Shown here: one piece after another, positions 32,390-41,782 of the stretch
Layout: every line of letters begins with the position of its first letter
Numbering within the stretch: position 1 is the first letter of the stretch
Origin: Yersinia alsatica
GTDB taxonomy: Bacteria; Pseudomonadota; Gammaproteobacteria; Enterobacterales; Enterobacteriaceae
Length of the DNA stretch: 64,000 nt
Direction: 5' to 3'
Assembly (NCBI RefSeq): GCF_902170305.1
Contig: NZ_CABHWW010000009.1
Coordinates: forward strand, 269,229 to 333,228
Translations under genes and position numbers: made by a program
Notes under the pieces: model-generated
Told to the model about the DNA's origin: nothing
Databases searched by the model: none
The model's input: the letters and a program-made list of their open reading frames with translations, nothing else

Positions 32390-33834
32390 TATGGTCTTCC
32401 TATTAATTTGCTGTGGGATACGGCGTTAATATCGTCAATAATCATTTGGAATGACGGGGTACGGCCTTCTTCTTTGGCTCTCTCAGCAACAAAATCATGG
32501 TGGAGCGCCAAAACATCTTTAGGCAGTGGAACGGAACCGGGATCAAACACGCGGATAGCGCCGTGGTTATCACGGATTGGCATCATCTTGCCGGAGTTAC
32601 AGGTCGCGGGCGCAAAAGGCACATCAAGAACCCCGGCTTCAAAGGCTCGGACAGTGCCGATAGCAATATCGCCTTGGCCTAGCTCCAGCACTTTGTTCAT
32701 CACCGCGCGGACTTCACGTTTAATCAGCTCAATTTCGCGGTCAACTTCGACACAAGGCGGGAATTTTTGGTCACGCACCATGTTCAGCATTTGGTTTGAT
32801 GCTCTCAAACCTTGACCATTAGCCTCGGCTGTTGGAATGCCATAGGCTTCATGTGGGCTCTTAGTGATAACTTTGGTAGCCCCGGCCATCCCCGCGACAG
32901 CGGCTCCCCAAGAGATAACCGCAAATGCACGAGATTCGTCCTCTGGGAAGCCCCCCATCCACTGGTGGAATACCGTGCTAAGCTCATAATTTTCATAGCC
33001 ATTGGCATGGAAATATTCATCAGCTAACTCGCGCAGAGAGCGGATAGCTGCAATATCTTGCACCACATTACCCACTTGGCCGTAACCGACGGTGATTGAT
33101 TTCACGCCCTGTTCCAAAGCCAATAACCCCTCAATAATGGCCACAGCATGGGAAACAAAAGGCGGGATTAAGGTGCCGGTTAATGGGCCAAAGGGTTCGC
33201 GATTGATACGAATTCCGTGCTCTTCATATACGCCAATCAAACGGTCACAGTACTGCCAATCGCGAATGGATTTCTCCAGCGTCACACGTTTTGCATAGGG
33301 GATGTTGTAAGAGATACCGCCACCTTCATAGCTGGTAAATCCGCTAGCCATGGCAATTTCGGCCAATAGGCGGGCATCGGGGGTGCCGTGGCGAATTTGC
33401 AGTGGTTTAGATAAAGTTTCGGTAATACGGCGACAGGCGGTGACGCCATGATTAACCACGGGTAACCCATTGAGCTTGGATGTGCCCGCTTCGATAGATT
33501 TTTGGATACCAACCGCTGCCTCTTCATAGCGATTGAGGCGGGTATAAGCATCGATGGTGGTCGGTAACAGATCGCAGTCTTTTTGGAGTGTTTTTAATAG
33601 CTCGATATGTTCTTCGATTAAGGCCACTCCCGCACGAGGTTGGCTCAGCGTGATCCCTTGGCGGTCGGCTTCAAACAGGGCCCGGGCAAAGTTTTTTGCC
33701 TCAGGAATGCTTTGCTGGTATTTGACTCCATCCTCAAAATTCTCAACATCCTTGCCGGTGTGCCAAGTTTTTAATACTTGAAAGCGCTCAGACATAAAGT
33801 CGTCTAAAGATATTTTTTTGTTTCGAAGTTCCAT
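32389..33834 (-). CDS. glmE: Glutamate mutase epsilon subunit (GlmE/MutE)
   Basis: Catalytic barrel subunit of adenosylcobalamin-dependent glutamate mutase, which rearranges L-glutamate to 3-methylaspartate. 481 residues from the chosen start. The family landmarks are MELRNKK at the N-terminus, QPRAGVALIEEHIELL, RHGTPDARLLAEI, the long YEGGGISYNIPYAK, NREPFGPLTGTLIPP, VFHQWMGGFPEDES and the C-terminal SFQMIIDDI with LIGRP. Start was set at the ATG at 33834, which has TTGGAG upstream and matches the clostridial N-terminus; a GTG at 33852 overlapping the glmL stop is possible but less likely. Confidence 0.96.
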   Translation of the reverse strand: MELRNKKISLDDFMSERFQVLKTWHTGKDVENFEDGVKYQQSIPEAKNFARALFEADRQGITLSQPRAGVALIEEHIELLKTLQKDCDLLPTTIDAYTRLNRYEEAAVGIQKSIEAGTSKLNGLPVVNHGVTACRRITETLSKPLQIRHGTPDARLLAEIAMASGFTSYEGGGISYNIPYAKRVTLEKSIRDWQYCDRLIGVYEEHGIRINREPFGPLTGTLIPPFVSHAVAIIEGLLALEQGVKSITVGYGQVGNVVQDIAAIRSLRELADEYFHANGYENYELSTVFHQWMGGFPEDESRAFAVISWGAAVAGMAGATKVITKSPHEAYGIPTAEANGQGLRASNQMLNMVRDQKFPPCVEVDREIELIKREVRAVMNKVLELGQGDIAIGTVRAFEAGVLDVPFAPATCNSGKMMPIRDNHGAIRVFDPGSVPLPKDVLALHHDFVAERAKEEGRTPSFQMIIDDINAVSHSKLIGRP

Positions 33835-33848
33835 CATGACTCCAATTT

Positions 33849-35240
33849 TCACTTGTTCAAAATTCGAACGCCAGTCTGGGCGGCAGCTTTAGGAAAGCGA
33901 CGAGCGACATTAGCGAGCAGGGGAAGTAAACCTTGTGTATCTCTGTAATATTCAAACTGGTTGGGGAGCAGCACTTGCTTGCCTTTATCATCAAAATCAC
34001 GATATTTCAGCCAGTTATGGATATCGAATGACTCTGCTCTGGAGAGCCATCCTCCGGTGCCAATGACTTTCTTCACGAGACTTAAATCACGGCCAAGTTG
34101 CAGGTCAACATTGCCAGTACAGGTACAGACCTGTGTTTTGGTGCCAGCATGGCGCTCAGAGGCATATCCGACACAAATCCCCGCCAGCAATTGGTCAAAC
34201 ACGCACTCTTCATCGGTGCGCGGTAAATAGCCGGGATGTGCAGTGATATGTTTTAAATAGGCATGAAAAGCGGCAATTTTGCTCTGTTGATGGGCGAAAT
34301 AGTGCTCAATCATTGGCATGCCGGTTTCGCCTGCATTAAGGGCCGAAACCCGCATGCCCAAATCGCCTTCTACGGTGCGCTTAATCAGCGGTTCTGGGAT
34401 GCCATGCATGACGGTGTCAGGCATTAAGTGATTGTTATAGGAGGAATAAATATCTGTCGTTGCCCCTCCCATATCAATCAGCATAAATGTTTCCCACTCG
34501 GGGACATGCAGGCGAATTTGCTGAACTAATTCAAAGACTGAATAAGGCGTTGGTAATGGTTCTTCACCGGTTTGATTGACGATGACGTCTAAACCTTTCC
34601 CTTTCACAATTTTGTGCAGAAAGATGTCACAAATAGCTTTACGCGCGCCATAAGGGTTAGGGCTATCAAGATTGGGCAGAACATTATCGACAATGGTTAA
34701 ATCTTTATTAGCGAGGATCTCCTGTACATCATCATCCAGGTCACGATTTCCGGCATAAATAATGGCGCATTCAAGGTCCGATTGAGCCAATAATTTGGCG
34801 TTCAATAAGCCGTGATTGCAGTCGCCACCATCAGTACCGCCGGTAAATAGCAGGATATCTGGCGGTGATGTTTCCAAAGCTCGGACATCTGATTTATTCA
34901 AGTTATAGGAGAAATGTTGTGACACTTTGGCCCCGGCAGAGTGCGCCGCAACTTTGGCAGACTCGAGGGTAATATTGGGCACCAACCCAATAGCCGCAAC
35001 GGAAAGCCCCCCTTTAGCCGAAGAGGAGTAATCAATTTTGACCTTCCCAGAGGCCAACAGTGGTCGGGCATCACTCACATTCAGGATCTTATTCAAGACT
35101 GAAAAGAACCCATCGGCTAAATGTTGTGGTGTCGTGGGGGATAATGCATAGTTTTTCACTTCAATCTGGTCATTATCCCCAACCTCGAACACTGCTCCTT
35201 TGGTCCAAGTGGAGCCAATATCGATAGAAACGCTGATCAT
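33849..35240 (-). CDS. glmL: Glutamate mutase reactivating factor GlmL (MutL)
   Basis: Actin/Hsp70-like ATPase of 463 residues whose gene sits between glmS and glmE in glutamate mutase operons, thought to exchange damaged cobalamin in the mutase. The N-terminal phosphate loop is SIDIGSTWTKGAVFEV, a second is LFTGGTDGGDCNHG, and MLIDMGGATTDIYS supplies another ATP-binding segment. The start overlaps the glmS stop by four bases (ATGA), and glmE follows at 14 bases. The order S-L-E is the usual one. Confidence 0.95.
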   Translation of the reverse strand: MISVSIDIGSTWTKGAVFEVGDNDQIEVKNYALSPTTPQHLADGFFSVLNKILNVSDARPLLASGKVKIDYSSSAKGGLSVAAIGLVPNITLESAKVAAHSAGAKVSQHFSYNLNKSDVRALETSPPDILLFTGGTDGGDCNHGLLNAKLLAQSDLECAIIYAGNRDLDDDVQEILANKDLTIVDNVLPNLDSPNPYGARKAICDIFLHKIVKGKGLDVIVNQTGEEPLPTPYSVFELVQQIRLHVPEWETFMLIDMGGATTDIYSSYNNHLMPDTVMHGIPEPLIKRTVEGDLGMRVSALNAGETGMPMIEHYFAHQQSKIAAFHAYLKHITAHPGYLPRTDEECVFDQLLAGICVGYASERHAGTKTQVCTCTGNVDLQLGRDLSLVKKVIGTGGWLSRAESFDIHNWLKYRDFDDKGKQVLLPNQFEYYRDTQGLLPLLANVARRFPKAAAQTGVRILNK

Positions 35241-35683
35241 TGCATGCCCTCAGCTGTTTCCTCTGTTTGTATCACATGGTCAATATCGCGCTTCATAAGG
35301 GAACAAACTAATTCCAGATCCGTGTCTGGTGCGAAGACACGGTTGAAACCCATCGCTTTAAATTTGGTTTCAATCTCTGAAAAATCATGTTTACCAATAA
35401 CCAGATTCCCGCCGACGTAGAGCAATATTTCACCTATTCCGCGTTCAACGCAGTTCTCGCGCATGCCAATACAGTCGACTTCACCATGTCCATAAATAGA
35501 GGAAATGACAATGGCCTGAGCACCGGTTTCAATGGCGGCATCAATATATTCATCTTGACTCACCATCACACCGAGGTTAATTACGTTAAAATTGTGCATG
35601 GTAAATACTCGGTCTAGCACTTTATTACCAACAGCATGGCAATCAGCACCAATGACGCCAATAACAATTGTTGGGTTTTGCAT
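35237..35683 (-). CDS. glmS: Glutamate mutase sigma subunit (cobalamin-binding, GlmS/MutS)
   Basis: Small B12-binding subunit, 148 residues from the chosen start. The base-off cobalamin motif is D14-x-H16-x2-G19 in GVIGADCHAVG, with His16 expected to ligate cobalt, followed by ISSIYGHGEVDC and YVGGNLVIGK, as in the clostridial protein. Start was taken at 35683, where AGAGGG lies nine bases upstream and the motif numbering agrees with Clostridium; the frame is open for another ten codons. Not related to glucosamine synthase GlmS or mismatch-repair MutS. First gene of the six-gene operon. Confidence 0.96.
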   Translation of the reverse strand: MQNPTIVIGVIGADCHAVGNKVLDRVFTMHNFNVINLGVMVSQDEYIDAAIETGAQAIVISSIYGHGEVDCIGMRENCVERGIGEILLYVGGNLVIGKHDFSEIETKFKAMGFNRVFAPDTDLELVCSLMKRDIDHVIQTEETAEGMQ

Positions 35684-35713
35684 GTTAAGCCCTCTATGTA
35701 GATTACGTTCCAT

Positions 35714-36217
35714 ATATTTTGTTTGGTAGGTGGGAAGTCAAATAAGCATTTAACTTCCTACGCGAAACTATTTTATTTCTGAGTGATTTTTTATTGGTTA
35801 ATAACGAGCTTCATTCCCTCTAGCCAAAAAAATGATCATTTTCTGTTAGGGTTTTTATTGCTGCTTAATGTGCTTCTCAGATAAATAAAGTACAATTGAT
35901 TTATTATCAGGATGTCTTGATAAAAAATTAAAAGTGACTTTTTTTATTTTTATTCTCACTAATATTGTTTTTTAATCTAATAAAATCAAGGTTATAAAAT
36001 AAGCAATCTTATTTTGTTAATGATATTGTATGAATGTTATTTTTAAAATAAATAATATTTATGGAGAAACTGTGACCAATGTTTGATTATCCTTTTATTC
36101 CCATACTGTGATGAGGTTCATATTTTTATTTTGCTGCATTAAATATGAAATGGTGCTTATTCATCCTAAAGGTTACATTAGCCACTATAAGATATAGTGA
36201 CTCTTTTCTTACATTGA
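35714..36217 (-). promoter_or_regulatory. A+T-rich promoter region of the glutamate mutase operon
   Basis: About 500 bases with no plausible gene. An inverted repeat GGAAGTCAAAT-AAGC-ATTTAACTTCC (one mismatch) lies at 35733-35758, 50-75 bases before the glmS start; it may be an operator or leader hairpin. At the far end CACTATA-AGA-TATAGTG (36183-36199) follows the pduX stop. No cobalamin riboswitch was recognised. Control by the LysR protein at 38.4 kb, by B12 supply or by anaerobiosis is possible but not shown. Confidence 0.5.
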
Positions 36218-37087
36218 TTAACGTACTCCACCAGCAACCATCTTGACTAAATGTGTCTGCGGATAATATTTAATTAACTGTTTTTGCTGTAGCACACTGA
36301 GAAGACACTCAATATCATGTTGTCGATGGTTAAATAGCAGCCCAATAACGCTGCCACTATGGGCAACATTCAAACCATATATACCACTGTGCTCGACAAG
36401 ATCTAATAATTGACGAAACTTGGGCTTCGGTAGCACCGACTGGCTGGCAATAGCACTGAGTGTGGTTGCTTCACCAAGCTTATGACAACACTGTTTTTCA
36501 TGCGCTAACTGGAACTGTTGCAGCGCTTTAGCCAAATTGGGGGCTTGTTTCAGCAGAGATGAATGGCGGTTTCTCTGATGGAATTCTTCTGTCAGTAATG
36601 TCTGTGGGCTTTCTAATAGCACAATGTCGATGTCAGGTAGCCAGGGAAATGGCTGACGAGTTTGTGCCGTCTGGTGATCAAAAAGGGTGAGATCTTTAAA
36701 TATGGTGCTGTCGGTGGGCTCAATTGCCACACAGAGTTTAGCCAGTGATTCATCACTCAGTGATTGTCCCAGTAACCGGGTGGTGGCAACAGCGGCGGCG
36801 GCAATATCTGCGGTACTGCTGGCGAGCCCTTTTGCCACAGGGATGGTCGATTCAAATTCGATGCAAATATTGTTGGCAAGTCGCGGTGATTGGCCAAAAT
36901 GCACTAACACTTGCTTAACCATTTGGCGCATGCGTGGTCGCTCACATCGGCCGGGTTTTCCTTGGGTAACCGACACTTTGCTATACCAATTTATTGGGCA
37001 GGAGATAAGCTTTTCTCCACCCATAATCCATCCCTGGAGCAATTCACCGCAGGAAGCAGGGCAGTAGGCTTCAGCCATGAGCAGCAT
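36218..37087 (-). CDS. pduX: L-threonine kinase, PduX-like (GHMP family)
   Basis: GHMP-type kinase of 289 residues, closely resembling Salmonella PduX, which phosphorylates L-threonine for the aminopropanol linker of cobalamin. Shared landmarks are CPASCGELLQGWIMGGEKLISCP at the N-terminus (quoted from part), the ATP-binding stretch STIPVAKGLASSTADIAAAA, the segment VAIEPTDSTIFKDLTLFDH, LGEATTLSAIASQSVLPKP and the tail LVKMVAGGV. In Salmonella the gene sits in the pdu operon; here it lies beside a cobalamin-dependent mutase, which suggests a role in keeping B12 available for it. cobA lies 33 bases upstream on the same strand. Confidence 0.92.
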   Translation of the reverse strand: MLLMAEAYCPASCGELLQGWIMGGEKLISCPINWYSKVSVTQGKPGRCERPRMRQMVKQVLVHFGQSPRLANNICIEFESTIPVAKGLASSTADIAAAAVATTRLLGQSLSDESLAKLCVAIEPTDSTIFKDLTLFDHQTAQTRQPFPWLPDIDIVLLESPQTLLTEEFHQRNRHSSLLKQAPNLAKALQQFQLAHEKQCCHKLGEATTLSAIASQSVLPKPKFRQLLDLVEHSGIYGLNVAHSGSVIGLLFNHRQHDIECLLSVLQQKQLIKYYPQTHLVKMVAGGVR

Positions 37088-37120
37088 CCCGATAATAAAA
37101 ATCCTTTTGTAGACAATACA

Positions 37121-37903
37121 TTATATTGCCTGCAACAGTGGCCCATGATTGATATCGATTGGATGAGAGGTAAAAGCCAGTACATCACTAAGATTAACCA
37201 CATTTCCAATGACCAGCAGCGCCGGAGCATGGATCTTTTTCCGCGCAATTTCATCTTTTAGCGTGCTAAGTGTTCCTTTGGCTATTTCCTGTTGTTGCTG
37301 ACTGGCATACATCACCGCCGCGGCAGGTGTATCGGGTGACTTGCCCCCCTTAATCAGTCGCTGGCAAATCTCTTCTTGTCGGCTCATTCCCATCAGCACG
37401 ATCAGCGTGCCATCTAACTGTGCCAGTGCATTCCAATTCTGTGGTTCATTTCCCTGACACATATGTCCGGTGACAACATGAAAACTGGAAGCAAAATGAC
37501 GGTGTGTGACCGGGATCCCCGCGTAGGCTAATCCGCCGATGGAGGAGCTAATGCCCGGCACGATTTCAAACGGGATATTGTGCTGTGCCAGGCATTCAGC
37601 TTCTTCTCCCCCACGGCCAAATACATAGGGATCACCCCCTTTAAGGCGCACAACATTTTTACCGGCTAAAGCGTGATCAATGAGAATTTGATTGATATGT
37701 TCTTGCGGAACTGGATGGTGATTTGAGTTTTTTCCGACATTAATAATTTGGCAATTTGCGGGTGCTTGAGCAATGAGCTCAAGATTAACTAAACGGTCAT
37801 GAACGATAACTTGGGCTTCACGGATAGCTAGTAGCCCTTTTACGGTGATTAATGATGCATCCCCTGGCCCCGCTCCTACTAATAACACTTTTCCTATACT
37901 CAT
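37121..37903 (-). CDS. cobA: Uroporphyrinogen-III C-methyltransferase (single-domain CobA)
   Basis: SAM-dependent methyltransferase that makes precorrin-2, the first committed step to cobalamin and siroheme, 260 residues. It has the N-terminal VGAGPGDASLIT, RLKGGDPYVFGRGGEEA, VPGISSSIGGLAYAGIP and the GT..VLMGM segment. It lacks the dehydrogenase/chelatase domain of CysG, so it is the stand-alone type. Cotranscribed with pduX. This cobA is unrelated to the adenosyltransferase of the same name (here btuR at 41.2 kb). No other corrin genes are present in the window. Confidence 0.93.
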   Translation of the reverse strand: MSIGKVLLVGAGPGDASLITVKGLLAIREAQVIVHDRLVNLELIAQAPANCQIINVGKNSNHHPVPQEHINQILIDHALAGKNVVRLKGGDPYVFGRGGEEAECLAQHNIPFEIVPGISSSIGGLAYAGIPVTHRHFASSFHVVTGHMCQGNEPQNWNALAQLDGTLIVLMGMSRQEEICQRLIKGGKSPDTPAAAVMYASQQQQEIAKGTLSTLKDEIARKKIHAPALLVIGNVVNLSDVLAFTSHPIDINHGPLLQAI

Positions 37904-38374
37904 TAGAGCAACCTTTATATAGCAGAGAAGGCATAAGATTTTTTAAAATTAATCATCAAAAAATATCATGTAAAAATAAAATATGATTTAAGTGCGGCCT
38001 CATTATCCATGAACAGGAAAATAAGTTACTTGACCATGCTCTCATTATTTAATCATTTTTTGGAATGAACTCTTCAGAATATATGACATTTAATTTTTAT
38101 TTGAAATTTATTATTTAAATTTTTTGCATTGTCATTAATTATGTTTTTATTCATTACTTTGTTTTTTTAACTTCAATATTACATTTGTTATTGATAATTA
38201 TGAGGGCTATCACAAAAACAGCCGAGGGCTGTGTTTATATAAATAAATTTGTGTATGTTAAAAACCAAATAAAATCCAGCAGTAACTTTCTATCAGCATT
38301 AAATATCTAATATAAATATCTAGGCATAGCAGGCTATCTAATCAATGGTTTTATGAAATAATGGGTGAGTTACA
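37904..38374. promoter_or_regulatory. Divergent A+T-rich control region between cobA and the LysR gene
   Basis: 471 bases with no credible gene, between the leftward cobA-pduX pair and the rightward lysR gene. Its base composition is much richer in A+T than the neighbours. A LysR protein would be expected to bind here, but no clear T-N11-A site or -10/-35 pair was identified by eye. Confidence 0.4.
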
Positions 38375-39295
38375 ATGCGGTGCAAAATTCCTAAAACAGA
38401 CTTATTAGTCACATTTGAAGCAGTTGCTCAATATGAAAGCTATACGCGAGCCGCAGAGAAGCTGGCGTTGACACAAAGTGCCGTTTTCCGCCAGATCACG
38501 GCACTGGAAGAGTTACTTAATGTTTCATTGTTTCATCATGTACGTAAGCGGATTTTTCTCAATGACGCCGGGCGCTATTATCTAGGTTTAGTCAGAGACA
38601 CCTTGGAACAATTGGAGCGAGATACACAAAGCATTATGTCCTATCAGTCTACTCAGCAAGTGCTAGAACTGGCGGTGACACCAACATTTAGTACACATTG
38701 GCTTATTCCAAATCTCAGCGATTTTCACGAGAATCATCCAGAAATTGTCCTTAATTTAATTGCACTCACTACCCCCGCTGATTTTTTGAATCTGAAATAT
38801 GATGCGGCGATTATGCGTGAAGATTTCAGCAGCCCTTGGGCTGAAAATGAGCATCTATTTGAAGAAGAACTGGTACCTGTATGCAGCCGTATGTTGTGGC
38901 GCGATGACAAAAAGGTGATGCGTGCGGAACAATTAATGGATGAGTTCACATTGCTGCATCAGACGACCCGTTTAGACTCTTGGTATGATTGGTTTGCACT
39001 TTCGGGAGTCAATAATCCACAGGTACGCATGGGGCCACGTTTTGATCTTTTATCAATGTTGATCTCAGCTGTGCGCTCTAATCTTGGGGTGGCGTTATTA
39101 CCGCGTTTTGCCATTCATAAAGATTTAGAAAATGGCGATATGGTTATTCCTTGCGACTTGCCAATGAGCACGGGCAACCATTTTGTTCTGACTTATAAAG
39201 ACGGTAAAAGAGGATTAAGGAGTTTGCAAAAATTTAGCCGCTGGGTCCATGGAAAATCCAAAGAAGAAGAACTAAAAAGGACATGGGTTAACTGA
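38375..39295 (+). CDS. LysR-family regulator of the methylaspartate cluster
   Basis: Transcription regulator of 306 residues. The winged helix-turn-helix covers about residues 5-65 (LLVTFEAVAQYESYTRAAEKL, LTQSAVFRQITALEE), followed by the LysR substrate domain (about 90-295) of the GcvA-like type (SNLGVALLPRF, then VIPCDLP). It is divergent from cobA-pduX and upstream of the fumarase and btuR genes. That position suggests it controls both halves of the cluster. The inducer may be glutamate or a pathway intermediate; nothing in the sequence decides this. Confidence 0.88.
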   Translation: MRCKIPKTDLLVTFEAVAQYESYTRAAEKLALTQSAVFRQITALEELLNVSLFHHVRKRIFLNDAGRYYLGLVRDTLEQLERDTQSIMSYQSTQQVLELAVTPTFSTHWLIPNLSDFHENHPEIVLNLIALTTPADFLNLKYDAAIMREDFSSPWAENEHLFEEELVPVCSRMLWRDDKKVMRAEQLMDEFTLLHQTTRLDSWYDWFALSGVNNPQVRMGPRFDLLSMLISAVRSNLGVALLPRFAIHKDLENGDMVIPCDLPMSTGNHFVLTYKDGKRGLRSLQKFSRWVHGKSKEEELKRTWVN

Positions 39296-39514
39296 ATTTC
39301 AAGAGAATATATATAATTTGTACCTTTATAGATACTTATTCACCAATCAGCACTATGTGTTGCAGATAGAACAATTGCTTTTTATTTTATCCTATCAATA
39401 ATGGTGGTGTAATGCATATAGCATGTGGAAATATTATCCCTTAACCCATTTTTTAATATAAATGTTTAGTGAGTTCTGCCTGCTATTTACCTTTTGGCTA
39501 ATAGAGTGGAAATA

Positions 39515-41161
39515 ATGTATAAAAAAGAGTTTTTTTACCAAGAGCTATTCCCTCTTTCTGAAGATGAAACAGATTATTACTTATTAACAAATAAGTATGT
39601 TTCTACCATTGAAATTGATGGGAAAGAAATATTAAAAATTGAACCTGAAGCCCTAACATTGGTATCTCAGCAAGCTTTCCATGATGCCTCGTTTTTCCTG
39701 CGCCCAGCACATCAACAGCAAGTTGCGGCTATTTTACATGACCCGCAAGCAAGCGAAAATGACAAATATGTCGCGCTCCAACTATTACGAAACTCAGAAA
39801 TTTCAGCTAAAGGTATTTTACCCAACTGCCAAGATACCGGCACATCCACTATTATTGCCAAAAAGGGCCAGCGCGTTTGGACGGATATCGATGATGCGCA
39901 AGCATTATCCCGTGGTATCTATAACACCTTCCGCGACGATAATTTGCGTCATTCGCAAAATGCTGCTCTGGACATGTATACCGAAGTGAATACGGGAACT
40001 AACCTGCCAGCGCAAATTGATATTTTCTCTACCCCTGGAGCGCAATATTCCTTCCTGTTTGTCAATAAAGGGGGCGGTTCAGCAAATAAAGCCGCGCTGT
40101 ATCAAGAGACAAAAGCGCTGTTGGAACCGAAAAAGCTAAAAGCTTTTTTAATTGAGAAAATGAGAGGGTTAGGAACTGCCGCATGCCCCCCTTACCATAT
40201 TGCATTTGTGATTGGCGGAACATCGGCTGAATTGACGTTAAAGACGGCGAAGCTGGCTTCGACTAAATATTATGACAATCTGCCCACCGAAGGTAACCAA
40301 TACGGGCAAGCTTTCCGCGACACTGAACTGGAACACGAATTACTTCAAGCCTCGCGTGAGTTTGGCTTAGGTGCCCAGTTTGGCGGAAAGTATTTTGCTC
40401 ATGATATTCGGGTTATTCGTTTACCGCGCCATGGCGGTTCCTGCCCGATAGGCATGGCAATTTCATGTTCATCTGACCGAAATATTAAAGCAAAAATAAA
40501 CAAAGAAGGGATATGGCTAGAGAAATTAGAGCGGCATCCTGAGCAATATATCCCCGAAAGTATGCGAGTTAATCACGAAGGGACGGTGGTTAATATCGAC
40601 CTTAACCAACCGATGGATGAAATTCGTCGACAGCTTTCTCGTTACCCTGTTTCTACCCGCGTATCACTTAATGGTTCATTGATTGTGGCTCGCGATATTG
40701 TCCACGCCAAATTAAAAGAGCGGCTGGAGCAGGGGGAGGAATTACCGCAGTACATGAAAGATCACCCGGTCTATTACGCGGGGCCAGCGAAAAAGCCAGA
40801 AGAGTTTATTTCCGGTTCAATGGGGCCAACAACTGGAGGGCGTATGGATCTATATGTTGACCTTTTCCAATCCCATGGCGGCAGTTTAGTGATGTTGGCA
40901 AAAGGTAATCGTAGCCAGCAGGTCACCGAAGCCTGTCAGAAACACGGTGGATTCTATTTAGGCAGCATCGGCGGTTCTGCGGCTATTTTGGCGCAGGAAT
41001 ATATCAAAAGTCTGGAATGTATCGAGTTCCCAGAACTGGGAATGGAAGCGGTATGGAAAATGGACGTTGAGAATTTCCCAGCCTTTATTTTGCTTGATGA
41101 CAAAGGTAATTCATTCTTTGACCAGATTCAGATGAAGGCATGTGCTGGCTGTAATCAATAG
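39515..41161 (+). CDS. fumD: Class I fumarase homologue, probable mesaconase
   Basis: [4Fe-4S] hydro-lyase of 548 residues from the chosen ATG, the same length as E. coli FumA. All three iron-sulfur cysteines keep FumA numbering: Cys105 (PNCQDTGTS), Cys224 (TAACPPYH) and Cys318 (AISCSSD). Class I fumarases also hydrate mesaconate to citramalate, and E. coli O157 FumD, encoded in a methylaspartate cluster, is described as a mesaconase. Being linked to glutamate mutase and methylaspartate ammonia-lyase, this copy most likely performs the third pathway step. The start at 39515 has GAGTGG upstream; the frame is open seven codons further to a TTG. Confidence 0.87.
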   Translation: MYKKEFFYQELFPLSEDETDYYLLTNKYVSTIEIDGKEILKIEPEALTLVSQQAFHDASFFLRPAHQQQVAAILHDPQASENDKYVALQLLRNSEISAKGILPNCQDTGTSTIIAKKGQRVWTDIDDAQALSRGIYNTFRDDNLRHSQNAALDMYTEVNTGTNLPAQIDIFSTPGAQYSFLFVNKGGGSANKAALYQETKALLEPKKLKAFLIEKMRGLGTAACPPYHIAFVIGGTSAELTLKTAKLASTKYYDNLPTEGNQYGQAFRDTELEHELLQASREFGLGAQFGGKYFAHDIRVIRLPRHGGSCPIGMAISCSSDRNIKAKINKEGIWLEKLERHPEQYIPESMRVNHEGTVVNIDLNQPMDEIRRQLSRYPVSTRVSLNGSLIVARDIVHAKLKERLEQGEELPQYMKDHPVYYAGPAKKPEEFISGSMGPTTGGRMDLYVDLFQSHGGSLVMLAKGNRSQQVTEACQKHGGFYLGSIGGSAAILAQEYIKSLECIEFPELGMEAVWKMDVENFPAFILLDDKGNSFFDQIQMKACAGCNQ

Positions 41162-41181
41162 ATTTTACGCGAGGATATCCC

Positions 41182-41772
41182 ATGAGCGAAGAACGGTATC
41201 AGCAGCGGCAACAACATCTAAAGGAACAAGTTGAGACGCGCGTTGCAGATGCCACCAAAACCGGTGGCATCATCATTGTATTTACTGGCAATGGTAAAGG
41301 AAAAAGCACGGCAGCTTTTGGTACAGCAACAAGAGCTGTCGGTCATGGTCGGCAAGTTGGGGTGGTTCAGTTTATTAAAGGGACATGGGAAAACGGCGAA
41401 TATAACCTGCTCAGCCGCAATGGAGTTGAGTTTCATATTATGAAGACCGGCTTCACCTGGGATACACAAGACAAAGCCGCCGATACCCAAGCAGCAAAGA
41501 AAGTATGGCAGCAAGGCTGTCGCATGTTATCCGACCCGTCTTACCATCTCGTGATTCTGGATGAATTGACTTATATGGTCACCTACGGCTACTTGGCGTT
41601 AGATGAAATCATTACCGCGCTAAAAGATCGGCCCAAGAACCAAAGTGTCATCATCACCGGGCGGGCGTGCCATCGTGATCTCATCGCCTTGGCAGATACC
41701 GTTAGCGAGTTACGGCCAGTTAAGCATGCTTTTGATGCTGGGATTAAGGCGCAGAAAGGTATTGATTGGTAA
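41182..41772 (+). CDS. btuR: Cob(I)yrinic acid a,c-diamide adenosyltransferase
   Basis: ATP:corrinoid adenosyltransferase of the CobA/BtuR/CobO type, 196 residues, which makes adenosylcobalamin, the cofactor of glutamate mutase. The P-loop is FTGNGKGKSTAAFGTATRA at about residues 34-52, followed by FIKGTWENGEYNLL, VILDELTYM and VIITGRACHRDLI. It follows the fumarase gene at 20 bases with GCGAGGATATCCC before the ATG, so the two are one unit. Its presence here ties the right half of the cluster to B12 metabolism. Confidence 0.94.
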   Translation: MSEERYQQRQQHLKEQVETRVADATKTGGIIIVFTGNGKGKSTAAFGTATRAVGHGRQVGVVQFIKGTWENGEYNLLSRNGVEFHIMKTGFTWDTQDKAADTQAAKKVWQQGCRMLSDPSYHLVILDELTYMVTYGYLALDEIITALKDRPKNQSVIITGRACHRDLIALADTVSELRPVKHAFDAGIKAQKGIDW

Positions 41773-41782
41773 TTCCCCTTTG

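Noticed and set aside
35885..35915. FNR site TTGAT...ATCAG upstream of glmS
   Set aside because: The spacer is five bases rather than four and one half-site is imperfect.
35714..36217. Cobalamin riboswitch in front of the glutamate mutase operon
   Set aside because: No recognisable B12-box or multi-helix G+C-rich leader was found in this A+T-rich stretch.
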